Positions 15,328 through 24,750 are shown, counted from the stretch's first letter. The stretch is 64,000 bases of DNA from an uncultured Roseburia sp. (GCA_947647505.1 CANSKO010000004.1:62001-126000); one strand, 5' to 3'. Translations and numbers: made by a program. The notes: generated by a model not told the origin, from the letters alone.

Positions 15328-17756
15328 TGGGGCTGGCAGCAGTAAAAGCGGAAATAGAATTGCAGGATTCTTTCAGCGACGCGCTGTATGACGTCTGTAA
15401 TGCGGTGCACGCGGCGGTCAGTTCTGCTCTGGATATACAAAGCGCGCCGGAGCCGCCGTATATGGAATCGTATCAGTGGCAGCCAGACAGCATGCCGGCG
15501 TTTGAAGGGTTTGGAATGGACCGGTTTGCACAGGAAGCGCAGAGCGCAAATAACATGCTGCAGCAGTTGAGCGATACGCAGACCGGCATGGTAAGGAAGG
15601 GCCTGTTTACAAGCGTTCTTTCCCCGGAAGCGTATCAGGATATCAACAATCTTTCGTCGCGTATGGATCGTTTGAAAGAGAAAATATGGGCAATTTCGCA
15701 AAATCCTGTGGATGTTGGAACAGAACAGGCGAGCGCGGAATTTGAACGACTGAGGGAGCAGTTAAACAGCGCGGTTCGCCAGCAGGAGAATCTGAATGAG
15801 GCAATGAACGGCGGAGATCTTAGCGCGATCAACAGCGCGTATTTGCAGCTGTCAGAAACGGTAAGCGGCGTGGAACGGCATGTCAGAGACAATATGGAGG
15901 GACAGGAATGCTTCAATAAGAAGGTCTGGGAAGGAATTCCTGCGCTGGACGGTCTGTTTCAGTCTGTAAAGGGCGTGATAACGGAATATCTTTCGATGCA
16001 GAATATCAAAAACGTATTGAACCTGTCCGATGAGCTGATGCAGACGACGGCGCGGCTTGAGACGATGGGAAAGGCGTTTGGGGATGCGGACGCCAGCGGA
16101 CAGAAACTGATGCAGGATGTGTACGCTTCCGCGCAGGATGCGAGAACGTCGCTTTCTGGTATGACGGATGTCGTTGTGCAGTTTGGAAATCAGGCAGGGG
16201 GATCGTTTGAAAGCCCGCAGGAAGTCATGGATTTTGTGAATCTGGTGCAAAAACAGATGACGATGGCGGGCGTATCGGCAGAGGATGCGGCAAACACGCA
16301 GCTTCAGCTGGCGCAGGCGCTTGGAAGCGGAAGCTTACAGGGCGGCGAATTAAATGGCATTTTTGGACAGACTCCGGGCTTGCTGCAGAATATTGCGGAT
16401 TATATGAATGTTCCAATTGGAAAATTGCAGGAAATGGCTTCGGAAGGAGGCATTTCGGCAGATGTAATAAAAGGGGCGATTTTTTCTGCATCAGATGAAA
16501 TAAATGCCAGATTTTCCGAGATGCCAATGACGTTTGGACAGATCTGGCAGTCGATACAGAATGCGGCGGAAATGGCGTTTCAGCCTGTGCTGCTTAAAAT
16601 GAATGAAATGGCGAACAGCCCGGAGTTTCAGGCGTTTGTCGAGGGCGTTATAAGCGCAATGGAAATCATTGGGAATGTTGTGTTGCAGATATTTGACGGA
16701 ATGGGAGCGGTTGCCGGATTTATTGCAGATAATTGGGCTGTCATAGGGCCGGTTGTATATGGGGTAGTAGCAGCGATAATTGCTTTTACCATTGTACAGG
16801 GAATATTAAATCTTGCTTTGTGTGCATGCCCGATTACATGGATTGTCGTAGCAGTGATACTGCTGATCTCTATTATATATGCCATCTGCGCCGCCATTGC
16901 AAAAGTGACAGGCGCGGCCGGAAGCGGATTCGGAATTATTCTGGGGTGTGTGTTTGTTGCAAATGCGGCGTTTCAGAATCTTGGAATGCTGATCGGAAAT
17001 ATTGCGCTTGCAATCTGGGAAGCGATCAAGGCGTTATGTACAAATCTGTCTACGGCGTTTCACAATGCAATCGCAAATGTGAAATCATGGTTTTATGATC
17101 TTTTGTCCACGGGACTGACCGTTATTGCCGGAATCTGCGAAGCGTTGAACAAGCTGCCGTTTGTCAGCTTTGATTATTCGGGCATTTCGGACGCGGCAGA
17201 CGATTATGCCGCCAAAGCAGCCGAAGAGCGAGCGGGAAAGCGGGAATATGAAAACGTGATCGATGCATTGAAAGAAGGCTTTAGCGCCTATGACGCATTT
17301 CGGGAAGGATGGGCATCGGATGCGTTTGACGCCGGAACGGAAGCGGGAGACGCTTTTTCCGATAAAATATCGGAGTTTTTTTCCGGGCTTTCCGGCGAAG
17401 AAGGAATGCAGCCCGATAAGCTGCCGCAGGAGACGTTATACAATAACTACGAAGGAAGCGGCGGCGGACCGGCCATGGAAAACAATGCCGCGCAGACAGC
17501 CGCGAACACAGGGCAGACGGCAGCCAATACCGCGGTGATGGCGGACGCTATGGATATATCGAACGAGCAGTTGAAATATCTGCGGGATATTGCGGAACGG
17601 GAGACGGTAAACCGGTTTACGACGGCGAGCGTAAAGGTGGAAATGACGAATCACAACCGCATCAATTCCAAACTGGATCTGGATGGCATCGTAAATGGAC
17701 TGACGGCCGCGGTAGGAAACGCCATGTCCAAAACAGCGGAAGGCGTACATATCTGA
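15327..17756 (+). CDS. tail tape measure protein
   Basis: Protein of 809 residues that fixes tail length. It has an N-terminal coiled-coil region, a tape-measure domain (about 270-420, with GVSAEDAANTQLQLAQALGS, GGELNGIFGQTPGLLQNIAD and EMPMTFGQIWQSIQNAAEMA), hydrophobic membrane-like helices at about 465-575, and a variable C-terminus. Using the usual rule of about 0.15 nm per residue, the tail would be near 120 nm. ATG 15327 follows GAGAGGGAGG and overlaps the chaperone extension stop. The adjacent in-frame GTG at 15324 is less likely. Confidence 0.9.
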   Translation: MGLAAVKAEIELQDSFSDALYDVCNAVHAAVSSALDIQSAPEPPYMESYQWQPDSMPAFEGFGMDRFAQEAQSANNMLQQLSDTQTGMVRKGLFTSVLSPEAYQDINNLSSRMDRLKEKIWAISQNPVDVGTEQASAEFERLREQLNSAVRQQENLNEAMNGGDLSAINSAYLQLSETVSGVERHVRDNMEGQECFNKKVWEGIPALDGLFQSVKGVITEYLSMQNIKNVLNLSDELMQTTARLETMGKAFGDADASGQKLMQDVYASAQDARTSLSGMTDVVVQFGNQAGGSFESPQEVMDFVNLVQKQMTMAGVSAEDAANTQLQLAQALGSGSLQGGELNGIFGQTPGLLQNIADYMNVPIGKLQEMASEGGISADVIKGAIFSASDEINARFSEMPMTFGQIWQSIQNAAEMAFQPVLLKMNEMANSPEFQAFVEGVISAMEIIGNVVLQIFDGMGAVAGFIADNWAVIGPVVYGVVAAIIAFTIVQGILNLALCACPITWIVVAVILLISIIYAICAAIAKVTGAAGSGFGIILGCVFVANAAFQNLGMLIGNIALAIWEAIKALCTNLSTAFHNAIANVKSWFYDLLSTGLTVIAGICEALNKLPFVSFDYSGISDAADDYAAKAAEERAGKREYENVIDALKEGFSAYDAFREGWASDAFDAGTEAGDAFSDKISEFFSGLSGEEGMQPDKLPQETLYNNYEGSGGGPAMENNAAQTAANTGQTAANTAVMADAMDISNEQLKYLRDIAERETVNRFTTASVKVEMTNHNRINSKLDLDGIVNGLTAAVGNAMSKTAEGVHI

Positions 17757-17764
17757 TGCCGGAG

Positions 17765-17801
17765 CGTACCCGTTTGCCGCAGGGCGGACGGGTACGTTTT
17801 T
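17765..17801 (+). terminator. in-operon terminator-like hairpin after tape measure gene
   Basis: CGTACCCGT pairs with ACGGGTACG and is followed by five T. An outer GGAGC/GCTCC pair encloses the whole. A second possible attenuation point inside the tail operon. Confidence 0.65.
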
Positions 17802-17834
17802 GCTCCAATTGCAAACGAAAGGAAGGATGTGAAC

Positions 17835-18656
17835 ATGCAAAACAAAAAACAGAATGGGAAGCCGGACAAAAATCTGCATACGCCAATGCCGCAGAGAAGA
17901 GAGAAAACGCATGCGATGACAAAATATGACGTATATCTGGACGGCGTGCTGTTTCCCGTTCCGCCGGGTAAGCTGACGGTAAAAATCAACAACGGCAACA
18001 AAACCTGCACGCTGATGAACGAGGGTGAGATCAATATGCTTAAAATGCCGGGACTGACAGAGATCGAATTTGAACTGCTGCTTCCAAACAGCAGATATCC
18101 GTTTGCGATTTATGAAGACGGATTTCAGAAAGCAGAGGTTTACCTGCATCATCTGGAACGCCTGAAGGCGGAAAAGAGGGCGTTTCAGTTTATTGTTCAT
18201 CGGAATATTTTAAGTGGAACGGAAAAATTTGACACAAATATCACCTGTTCTCTGGAATCGTACTCCATTATAGAGGACGCAGAGGCGAATGGAACGGACG
18301 TAACGGTATCCGTTTCTCTGAAGCAGTATCGCAACTACGGCGTAAAACGATGCCGTGTCAGACAGAAAAAGATTCTGGGACTTAAGAAACTGCGGAACAA
18401 GAAATTTTGCAATTTGCCGGCAAGTCAGGATGGAACGGTTTCAGTCTTTGGGAAAAAGGGAAAAGATTTCGTGGCGATCAAAATCAAAAAAAAGATTACG
18501 CTCTATAATCTGGCCTTAAAGCTGTATGGCGACGGCAGCAATTATAAGGCGATTGCAAAAGCAAATCACGCCGAATGGAAGCAGTCAAAGACGTTTCAAA
18601 AAGGAGACGTCATCGTAATCCCGCTGACGTATTACAGGAGTGAGGAGGATGCATGA
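17835..18656 (+). CDS. LysM-containing baseplate protein (XkdP-like)
   Basis: Baseplate component of 273 residues. The N-terminal domain (YDVYLDGVLFPVPPGKLTVK, then MPGLTEIEFELLLPNSRYPF) is typical of XkdP, and a C-terminal LysM-like domain is visible (KITLYNLALKLYGDGSNYKA, FQKGDVIVIPL). It probably attaches wedges to the hub. ATG 17835 is chosen because AAGGAAGG lies 8 bases upstream; an in-frame GTG two codons earlier is too close to it. The last 4 bases overlap the hub gene. Confidence 0.85.
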   Translation: MQNKKQNGKPDKNLHTPMPQRREKTHAMTKYDVYLDGVLFPVPPGKLTVKINNGNKTCTLMNEGEINMLKMPGLTEIEFELLLPNSRYPFAIYEDGFQKAEVYLHHLERLKAEKRAFQFIVHRNILSGTEKFDTNITCSLESYSIIEDAEANGTDVTVSVSLKQYRNYGVKRCRVRQKKILGLKKLRNKKFCNLPASQDGTVSVFGKKGKDFVAIKIKKKITLYNLALKLYGDGSNYKAIAKANHAEWKQSKTFQKGDVIVIPLTYYRSEEDA

Positions 18657-19618
18657 AGGAAGAAGCGGAACTCATCATACAAAACGGAAAGCATATATAC
18701 TGCCCTGCCGTACAGGAAGGGATCGAGTGGAGCACGGAGCGTAGCGGCGCGCCTGGCCAGCTGACGTTTCAGGTTCTTGCTGACCCGCAGCTGAAAATTA
18801 CGGAAGGAAATGCGGTACGCTTTCAGTATGGAGGCAGAAAGGTGTTTTATGGATATATCTTTACACAAAAAACAGACAGCGACGGCATTCTGACCGTAAC
18901 GGCATATGACCAGCTCCGGTATTTGAAAAACAAGGATACGTACGTATATGAAAATCAGACGCTGACGCAGCTGGTGGGGCGGATTGTTTCGGATTTTTCC
19001 CTGCGAAAAGGAAAGCTGGAACAGACAAAATACCGGATACCTTCCCGGGTGGAGGACAATCAGACGCTGTTTGACATCATTGCAAACGCGCAGGATCTTA
19101 CGATGGCGAACCGGGGAGAAATGTATGTCCTGTTTGACAATTTTGGCAAAATCACGTTGCGGAATATTGCAAATATGAAAGTGGATATCGTCATAGACCG
19201 GGAAACGGGACAGAAGTTTGAATACACGTCCGGCATTGATTCCGATACCTACAATCAGATCAAGCTGTACTTTGACAACAAAGAAACAGGGCAGCGGGAA
19301 ATTTATATTGCAAAAAGCACAAAAAACATCAATGCCTGGGGCGTGCTGCAATATTATGAAAAGCTGGAAGAGGGGGAAAACGGAAAGGAAAAGGCCAACG
19401 CGCTGCTTCAGTTTTACAATTCCAGAGAGAAGCATATCAGCGTGCAGGACGTGCTCGGTGATCACAGAGTGCGCGCCGGCTCCATGGTTGTCGTGTCTAT
19501 GAAGATTGACCGTAAAAAAATCTGCCAGTACATGCTGGTGGAAAAATGCAGACACACATACAAGGACAACGAGCACTGGATGGATTTGACGCTGCGGGGA
19601 GGTGGTTTTGATGCATGA
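18653..19618 (+). CDS. baseplate hub protein (XkdQ-like)
   Basis: Protein of 321 residues resembling XkdQ/YqbQ, a hub protein comparable with T4 gp27. Recognisable stretches are WSTERSGAPGQLTFQVLADP, FYGYIFTQKTDSDGILTVTA and YDQLRYLKNKDTYVYENQT. It would form the ring joining the tube to the spike. It overlaps the LysM gene by an ATGA and the following gene by 8 bases, consistent with tight translational coupling. Confidence 0.87.
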   Translation: MKEEAELIIQNGKHIYCPAVQEGIEWSTERSGAPGQLTFQVLADPQLKITEGNAVRFQYGGRKVFYGYIFTQKTDSDGILTVTAYDQLRYLKNKDTYVYENQTLTQLVGRIVSDFSLRKGKLEQTKYRIPSRVEDNQTLFDIIANAQDLTMANRGEMYVLFDNFGKITLRNIANMKVDIVIDRETGQKFEYTSGIDSDTYNQIKLYFDNKETGQREIYIAKSTKNINAWGVLQYYEKLEEGENGKEKANALLQFYNSREKHISVQDVLGDHRVRAGSMVVVSMKIDRKKICQYMLVEKCRHTYKDNEHWMDLTLRGGGFDA

Positions 19619-19868
19619 TGCAAAAGATCTGTTAGGCGTAATCAAGCAGGCGGCGGTCGAGGCGGTTGCCGCGTCCAATCCGACGGCCGTCTGTACGGGA
19701 ACGGTGATGCGCGTATCGCCGCTGAAAATAAAAGTGGGGCAGAAGCTTACGCTCTCCCCAAAGCAGTTGATTTTGTGCAGGGAAATCGGAACGCTGAACG
19801 AGAAAAGCAGCGTTGTCCTGCTCAGAGCGCAGGGCGGACAGAAATATATCATATTGGGGGTGTTTTGA
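19611..19868 (+). CDS. DUF2577-family baseplate protein (XkdR-like)
   Basis: Small 85-residue protein of the DUF2577 type (DLLGVIKQAAVEAVAASNPT, then VMRVSPLKIKVGQ). The beta-rich C-terminal half suggests an OB-like fold that could act as the spike base. No large needle protein or PAAR tip is seen in the locus. ATG 19611 lies 8 bases after GGGGAGG. The stop overlaps the start of the next gene by a single base. Confidence 0.8.
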   Translation: MHDAKDLLGVIKQAAVEAVAASNPTAVCTGTVMRVSPLKIKVGQKLTLSPKQLILCREIGTLNEKSSVVLLRAQGGQKYIILGVF

Positions 19869-20272
19869 TGCTGCCGGAAACAGAATACGATTTATCCGGG
19901 GACTATGAACTGGAAGAAGAGCCAACGCCGACATGGAAGCTGCATGCCGACAGCGGCCGCATAGCGGGCATGACCGATGGGGCGGACGCGATGCGGCAGG
20001 CGATTTCCTGCATTTTGCAGACGGAACGCTATGACAGTCTGATTTATTCCTGGGAGTATGGCGTGGAATTGAAGGATTTATTTGGCCGGCCGCTTAGCTT
20101 TGTGCTTCCGGAGCTGAAACGGCGGGTGACGGAAGCGCTGATGCAGGATGCGCGCATATCAGACGTGCGGGACATTTCGTTTGATCTGGAAACAAGAGGA
20201 TGCGTCTGCATGGCGTTTACGGTGGAAACAATTTACGGAGAAATCCGGGCAACAAAGGAGGTGTACGTATAG
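19868..20272 (+). CDS. DUF2634 baseplate wedge protein (XkdS, gp25-like)
   Basis: Protein of 134 residues. The middle contains GADAMRQAISCILQTERYDS and YSWEYGVELKDLFGRP, the hallmarks of DUF2634/gp25-like wedge proteins that start sheath polymerisation. Its start shares one base with the previous stop, and the baseplate J gene follows after two bases, as in other PBSX-type clusters. Confidence 0.87.
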   Translation: MLPETEYDLSGDYELEEEPTPTWKLHADSGRIAGMTDGADAMRQAISCILQTERYDSLIYSWEYGVELKDLFGRPLSFVLPELKRRVTEALMQDARISDVRDISFDLETRGCVCMAFTVETIYGEIRATKEVYV

Positions 20273-20274
20273 AG

Positions 20275-21339
20275 ATGTTTGAAGATATGACGTTTGAAAT
20301 GGTATTGGAGCGTATGCTGGATCGCGTGGACGCATCCTGTGATAAACGGGAGAGCAGCCCGATTTATGCGGCGCTTGCTCCGGCCGCGCTGGAAATTGTA
20401 AATATCTGCGCCGCACTGGATGACTGTATGGAGGAGTCGTTTGCGGATACGGCGTCAAGGCCCTACTTAAAGCGGCTTGCGGCAATCCGGGGGCTTTCGC
20501 CGCGTCCGGCAGTCCATGCTGTGGTTCTGGCGGAATTTACGCCGGATACGGTGGAGGTTTTACCCGGGACGCTTTTTACTTCCGAAAAAGGCGCCTATCG
20601 GGTCACAGAAAAAGCGGCGGATGGAATTTATCGTCTCAGATGCGAAGAAGCGGGCGAGGCGGGCAACGCATATTTGGGGGAAATCATACCGGCTGACTAT
20701 ATTCCTGGACTGGAGGCGGCTGTTATTACGGATATTTTCATATATGGGGAAGAGGAGGAAGATACGGAGGCGTTTCGGCAGCGTTATCTGAATTCCTTCC
20801 AGGCAAACGCGTTTGGAGGGAATCTTGCCGACTATAAGAATAAGGCGCTGTCGATGGAGGGCGTTGGCGCGGTAAAAGTCGTTCCCGTCTGGAAGGGGCC
20901 TGGAACGGTCAGACTTGTGATTCTGGATACAAAATGCAGACGGGCGTCACAGGGACTGGTAGAAAAAATTCAGAATCTGTTTGATCCGAAGAAGGATGGC
21001 CGCGGCAACGGGCTTGCGCCGATCGGACATATCGTTACGGTAGATACCGCGGAAGAAATTACGGTTCGTGTGACGGCGAAGCTTACATATGATACGGGAT
21101 ACGACTGGAATATCTGTAAGGAGGCGATAGAAGCCGCTCTGGAAGCGTATTTTCTGGAAGCGCAAAAAGCGTGGAGCGGGCAGGACGTTTCTATTTTGCG
21201 GATCAATGCAGTGAATGCGGCTATCGTATCGATTCAGGGTGTGATCGACGTGCAGGAGACGACACTAAATGGAACGGGAGAAAATCTGACGCTTGGCTCA
21301 TATGAAATTCCGGTGTTTGGAGGGATGGAGCATGTATGA
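20275..21339 (+). CDS. baseplate J-like protein (XkdT, gp6-like)
   Basis: Main wedge protein of 354 residues. It begins MFEDMTFEMVLERMLDRVDA, and contains YLKRLAAIRGLSPRPAVHAV, the EDTEAFRQRYLNSFQANAFG motif and the GVGAVKVVPVWKGPGTVRL stretch, all typical of the gpJ/gp6 family that forms the iris of the baseplate. ATG 20275 follows AAAGGAGGTG at a slightly long spacing. It overlaps the next gene by 8 bases. Confidence 0.9.
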   Translation: MFEDMTFEMVLERMLDRVDASCDKRESSPIYAALAPAALEIVNICAALDDCMEESFADTASRPYLKRLAAIRGLSPRPAVHAVVLAEFTPDTVEVLPGTLFTSEKGAYRVTEKAADGIYRLRCEEAGEAGNAYLGEIIPADYIPGLEAAVITDIFIYGEEEEDTEAFRQRYLNSFQANAFGGNLADYKNKALSMEGVGAVKVVPVWKGPGTVRLVILDTKCRRASQGLVEKIQNLFDPKKDGRGNGLAPIGHIVTVDTAEEITVRVTAKLTYDTGYDWNICKEAIEAALEAYFLEAQKAWSGQDVSILRINAVNAAIVSIQGVIDVQETTLNGTGENLTLGSYEIPVFGGMEHV

Positions 21340-21889
21340 AATAGAAGAAAAAACAGATCTGCTGGAATATCTTCCGGAGTATCTGAGGGAATATCGTGAG
21401 CTGAGAGAAATTATGGCGACGGAAAACGCAGAATTTGGCAGCCTCACAAAGCTGCACCGGCAAAATGTGGACGATCGCTTTCTTACGACATGTGGGCCGT
21501 CTGGCATGGCAAGGTTTGAAGCCATGATGGGAATTACGCCGCGCGCGGACGATTCGCTGGAAACGCGGCGGTTTCGCGCATTGTCCAGATGGAACAGAGA
21601 GACCCCGTACAATTATGCTTATCTGGAAGAACAGCTTCGCCTGTTATGCGGGAAGCATGGATACGACCTGCGGCTGGACGTTTCCGGCCCTGCGCTGGTC
21701 CTTAAGATCGGGCTTACTTCAAAAAACATGTTAGACGCCGTGAAAGAACTGGCGGCGACGATTCTTCCGTGCCATATTTTGACGGATATCGATCTTTTAT
21801 ACAACCAGCATAAGACGCTTGGAACGTTTTTGCACAGGCGGATGGCGGATTATACACACAAACAGCTTAGAGAGGATGTGATTTCATGA
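21332..21889 (+). CDS. DUF2313 (YmfQ-like) tail protein
   Basis: Protein of 185 residues related to the DUF2313/YmfQ family (gpI-like), which links baseplate wedges to fibres. LLEYLPEYLREYRELREIMA and RRFRALSRWNRETPYNYAYL are its recognisable stretches. ATG 21332 follows GGAGGGATGGAG. The fibre gene starts within its final codons, an ATGA overlap. Confidence 0.83.
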   Translation: MYEIEEKTDLLEYLPEYLREYRELREIMATENAEFGSLTKLHRQNVDDRFLTTCGPSGMARFEAMMGITPRADDSLETRRFRALSRWNRETPYNYAYLEEQLRLLCGKHGYDLRLDVSGPALVLKIGLTSKNMLDAVKELAATILPCHILTDIDLLYNQHKTLGTFLHRRMADYTHKQLREDVIS

Positions 21890-24120
21890 CAGAGACAACG
21901 GAAAACATTCGTCTTGCAAAAGAGAGCGAAGACGAATTTTACAGTGTTCATACCGTAAATGAAAATCTGGATAAAATCGATGAAGCATTTGGAAAAAAAG
22001 TGGACAAAAAAGAGGGAAAAGAGCTTTCATCGAACGATTATACGGATGAAGACAAAGAAAAACTGGACGGCATTGAAGCGGGCGCGCAGGCCAATCGCGT
22101 CAGAGGCGTCAAAGGAAGCGCGCAGGAGACGTATCAGGAAGGCCTTGTCAATCTGACAAAAGAGGATATTGGGCTGGCTCAGGTAAACAATACGGCGGAT
22201 AAGGATAAGCATGTGTCACAGGCGGTGCGTCTTGGCATGCCGAGAATTGCGGAAAATCCTTCCGATCTGTCGGATCTGTCGAAATATCCAAATGGCAGTT
22301 TTACGGTGAAGGAATTTGCGCCTACGGAGGAGGTTATACCAGAGCTGCCGTCCGGCAATTATTACCATATTTATACGGGGCAAAGCGCGGATCCCAATTA
22401 CGCTTCACAGCTTGCAGTCGGGATGACGGCGGGAGATCTGGCATATCGTTATAAAAGAGCGGGAGTATGGAGTTCGTGGGTGCATTTGATCCGTGGAGAT
22501 ACGATTGGAAATCAGTCGGTGCATGACGCTGGATTTCTCCGGTCTGTTATGAGTGATACGGTGACGGATTATGGAACCTCTTATCAGGTACGGAGTATTT
22601 TTAATAACGTTGAACAACGGTTTTATTTGGACTGCGTGAATAATAATTCAGATGCGAACCATTATCCGATGGCAGTGGAATACGCACAGGGCGCCGGTTC
22701 TGCCGTAAGCGCGACGGATGCTGAAAACGCTGTAAATATTATCGGAGTGTATACGGGCAGCGGCGGCGCGCAGCCTCCGAGCAGCATCCCGAATGGGAAA
22801 GTTCGTTTTTATATGATGAATGCATTCAAGGGGACTTCGGGTTTGTCCGGTTATGCGGATTGTATGTTGATGGATACGTATACAGGAGCGGATGTGCCGT
22901 ATGTTACAGGGTTTGCAATCATGAAAAATGTGGGTGTCCCGCGGGCGTTTCTTGCGGTCGGGCAAAAAGGCGATACAACGAAATGGCTGTCGCAGACAGA
23001 GCTGATTACGACAGGGAATATTGGAAGCCAGAGCGTTGCAGCTGCGACAAAGGCGGCTCAGGATGGAAATGGTAATGTAATTGCAAATACATATGCGAAG
23101 AAGGAGCTTTATGGGGATAATGTGGTAAGTGTTGGTAGGAAGTCAGAGACGAGGATTGGTGAATATAGTTCTGCATTTGGATATGGTGTTACAGCATATG
23201 GAGCTTGTTCGCATGCAGAAGGGGATGATACAGAAGCGCGAGGGTTTGCTTCGCATGCAGAAGGGTATGCTACAAAAGCATATGGAAGCGAATGTCATGC
23301 ACAGGGATATCGAACGATAGCACAAAAGGATTATTCTTCTGCTTCTGGAAAGTATAATGTAGCAACGACTGGTGATCAGGCATTTGTTATTGGCAATGGA
23401 ACAAGTGAAACAGCCAGATCCAACGCTTTTTCTGTTACATTCAGTGGCGTAGTCAAGGCCAAATCCACCATCACCGCATCCACAACAGCCGACTATGCCG
23501 AGTTTTTTGAATGGAAAGACGGCAACCCGGACGGTGAAGACAGAGTAGGGAAATTCGTTACGTTGAATGGGGACAAAATCTCCATTGCAGAATCGGAAGA
23601 AGACTACATACTTGGCATCGTTTCCGGCGAGCCGTTCGTGCTTGGAAACGGCGATTGCGACACATGGAACGGTATGTATCTAAGAGATGAATTTGGCCGC
23701 ACTGTATACGAGCCTGCACCCAAAATGGAGATGGAAGAAATCACGGAAGAAGTGGAGCGGGAGGTTGAAGAAATCGACGAAGAAACAGGGGAAGTACGGC
23801 GAAGGAAGATGATGGAAACAATCTCCGCCGGATGCAGGGAAAAAGAAGTCTTCGACGAAGATGGAAATCCTGTCTACGAGGGCACGCGTCCCAAAATCAA
23901 TCCGGAGTACGATCCGAATCAGCCGTATATTTCCCGCTTTGACAGAAAAGAATGGTCGCCGGTTGGCATGCTTGGCGTATTGTCCGTATATGACGACGGC
24001 TCCTGTGAAGTCAATGGATATTGTAAATGCGGCAAAGGCGGCGTCGCCACAAAGTCCGAAACAGGCTATCGCGTGATAAAGCGGGTCGCGGACCACATTA
24101 TTCGCGTTATCCTGCGCTGA
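21886..24120 (+). CDS. tailocin receptor-binding fibre with peptidase G2-type C-terminus
   Basis: Fibre of 744 residues that should determine target range. The N-terminal part (about 1-110) attaches to the baseplate and includes YTDEDKEKLDGIEAGAQAN. Residues about 140-205 look like a pyocin knob domain (GDLAYRYKRAGVWSSWVHLI). Residues about 440-505 hold YadA-head-like repeats (SHAEGDDTEARG, SHAEGYATKAYG, CHAQGYRTIAQK). From about 527 to the end is a peptidase G2-like autoprocessing chaperone (TADYAEFFEWKDGNPDGEDR, ATKSETGYRVIKRV). In phage appendages this domain helps trimerisation and then cleaves itself off. No separate fibre-assembly gene follows. Confidence 0.88.
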   Translation: MTETTENIRLAKESEDEFYSVHTVNENLDKIDEAFGKKVDKKEGKELSSNDYTDEDKEKLDGIEAGAQANRVRGVKGSAQETYQEGLVNLTKEDIGLAQVNNTADKDKHVSQAVRLGMPRIAENPSDLSDLSKYPNGSFTVKEFAPTEEVIPELPSGNYYHIYTGQSADPNYASQLAVGMTAGDLAYRYKRAGVWSSWVHLIRGDTIGNQSVHDAGFLRSVMSDTVTDYGTSYQVRSIFNNVEQRFYLDCVNNNSDANHYPMAVEYAQGAGSAVSATDAENAVNIIGVYTGSGGAQPPSSIPNGKVRFYMMNAFKGTSGLSGYADCMLMDTYTGADVPYVTGFAIMKNVGVPRAFLAVGQKGDTTKWLSQTELITTGNIGSQSVAAATKAAQDGNGNVIANTYAKKELYGDNVVSVGRKSETRIGEYSSAFGYGVTAYGACSHAEGDDTEARGFASHAEGYATKAYGSECHAQGYRTIAQKDYSSASGKYNVATTGDQAFVIGNGTSETARSNAFSVTFSGVVKAKSTITASTTADYAEFFEWKDGNPDGEDRVGKFVTLNGDKISIAESEEDYILGIVSGEPFVLGNGDCDTWNGMYLRDEFGRTVYEPAPKMEMEEITEEVEREVEEIDEETGEVRRRKMMETISAGCREKEVFDEDGNPVYEGTRPKINPEYDPNQPYISRFDRKEWSPVGMLGVLSVYDDGSCEVNGYCKCGKGGVATKSETGYRVIKRVADHIIRVILR

Positions 24121-24137
24121 TGGAAGAAGGTGTGTTC

Positions 24138-24482
24138 ATGCAGATTCTTCAGTTTATCCAGCAAAATTGGATGGAATGGCTTATTGCGCTGCTGACCTGC
24201 ATGCTTGGAGGATTATATCGTGATATGCGGACGCGGTTAAACGAAGAGCAGAAAAAGAGCACGGCCATTGCGGAGGGGGTACAGGGCCTTCTCCGCGAAA
24301 GCATTGTGCAGAATTACAACAAATATCAGGAGCGGGAATGCTGTCCGATTTATGCAAAAGAATCCATCAAGCGCGTGTATAAAGCGTATCACAGCTTAGG
24401 CGGCAACGATGTTGCAACGAAACTGTACAACAAACTGTTAAATATGCCGGAAGAACCGGAAGAGAAAGGATGCGAATTATGA
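24138..24482 (+). CDS. small membrane protein of the lysis module
   Basis: Protein of 114 residues with one N-terminal transmembrane helix (about 12-27), then a charged helical region and YAKESIKRVYKAYHSLGGND near the C-terminus. Proteins of this form precede the holin in many clostridial prophages; they are often labelled holin-like but their role is unproven. ATG 24138 follows GGAAGAAGGTG. It overlaps the holin gene by 4 bases. Confidence 0.65.
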   Translation: MQILQFIQQNWMEWLIALLTCMLGGLYRDMRTRLNEEQKKSTAIAEGVQGLLRESIVQNYNKYQERECCPIYAKESIKRVYKAYHSLGGNDVATKLYNKLLNMPEEPEEKGCEL

Positions 24483-24718
24483 AAAAGAAGATTGAGGCAA
24501 AGACGGTGGTAAGGACGGCTGCGCTGGCGGCCGCTCTGTTTTATCAGGCCCTTGTCATCAGCGGGAAAAGCCCGCTGCCCTTTACCGAGGAAGAGATGGA
24601 GCAGGCCGTATCGATGGCAATAACTGCGGCGGCGTCCATTTGGGCATGGTGGAAAAACAACAGCTTTACGCAGGCGGCAATCCGGGCGGACGAGCTGCGC
24701 AGGAAGCCGTGGCAGTAA
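24479..24718 (+). CDS. phage holin (SPP1-like)
   Basis: Protein of 79 residues with two hydrophobic helices (about 9-27 and 46-62) and the sequence GKSPLPFTEEEMEQAVSMAI followed by SIWAWWKNNSFT, characteristic of SPP1-type holins. It would permeabilise the membrane for release of the tailocin. I prefer ATG 24479, 9 bases after AAAGGA; an in-frame ATG at 24470 is too close to it. The lysozyme gene follows after 32 bases. Confidence 0.87.
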   Translation: MKKKIEAKTVVRTAALAAALFYQALVISGKSPLPFTEEEMEQAVSMAITAAASIWAWWKNNSFTQAAIRADELRRKPWQ

Positions 24719-24750
24719 CAGAAGGAAACAAAGGAAAAGGAGAGGGTAAA

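Noticed and set aside
23202-23340. Repeat-like DNA in the fibre gene considered as a CRISPR or satellite repeat
   Set aside because: The repeats are coding, imperfect and in phase with SHAEG-type protein repeats.
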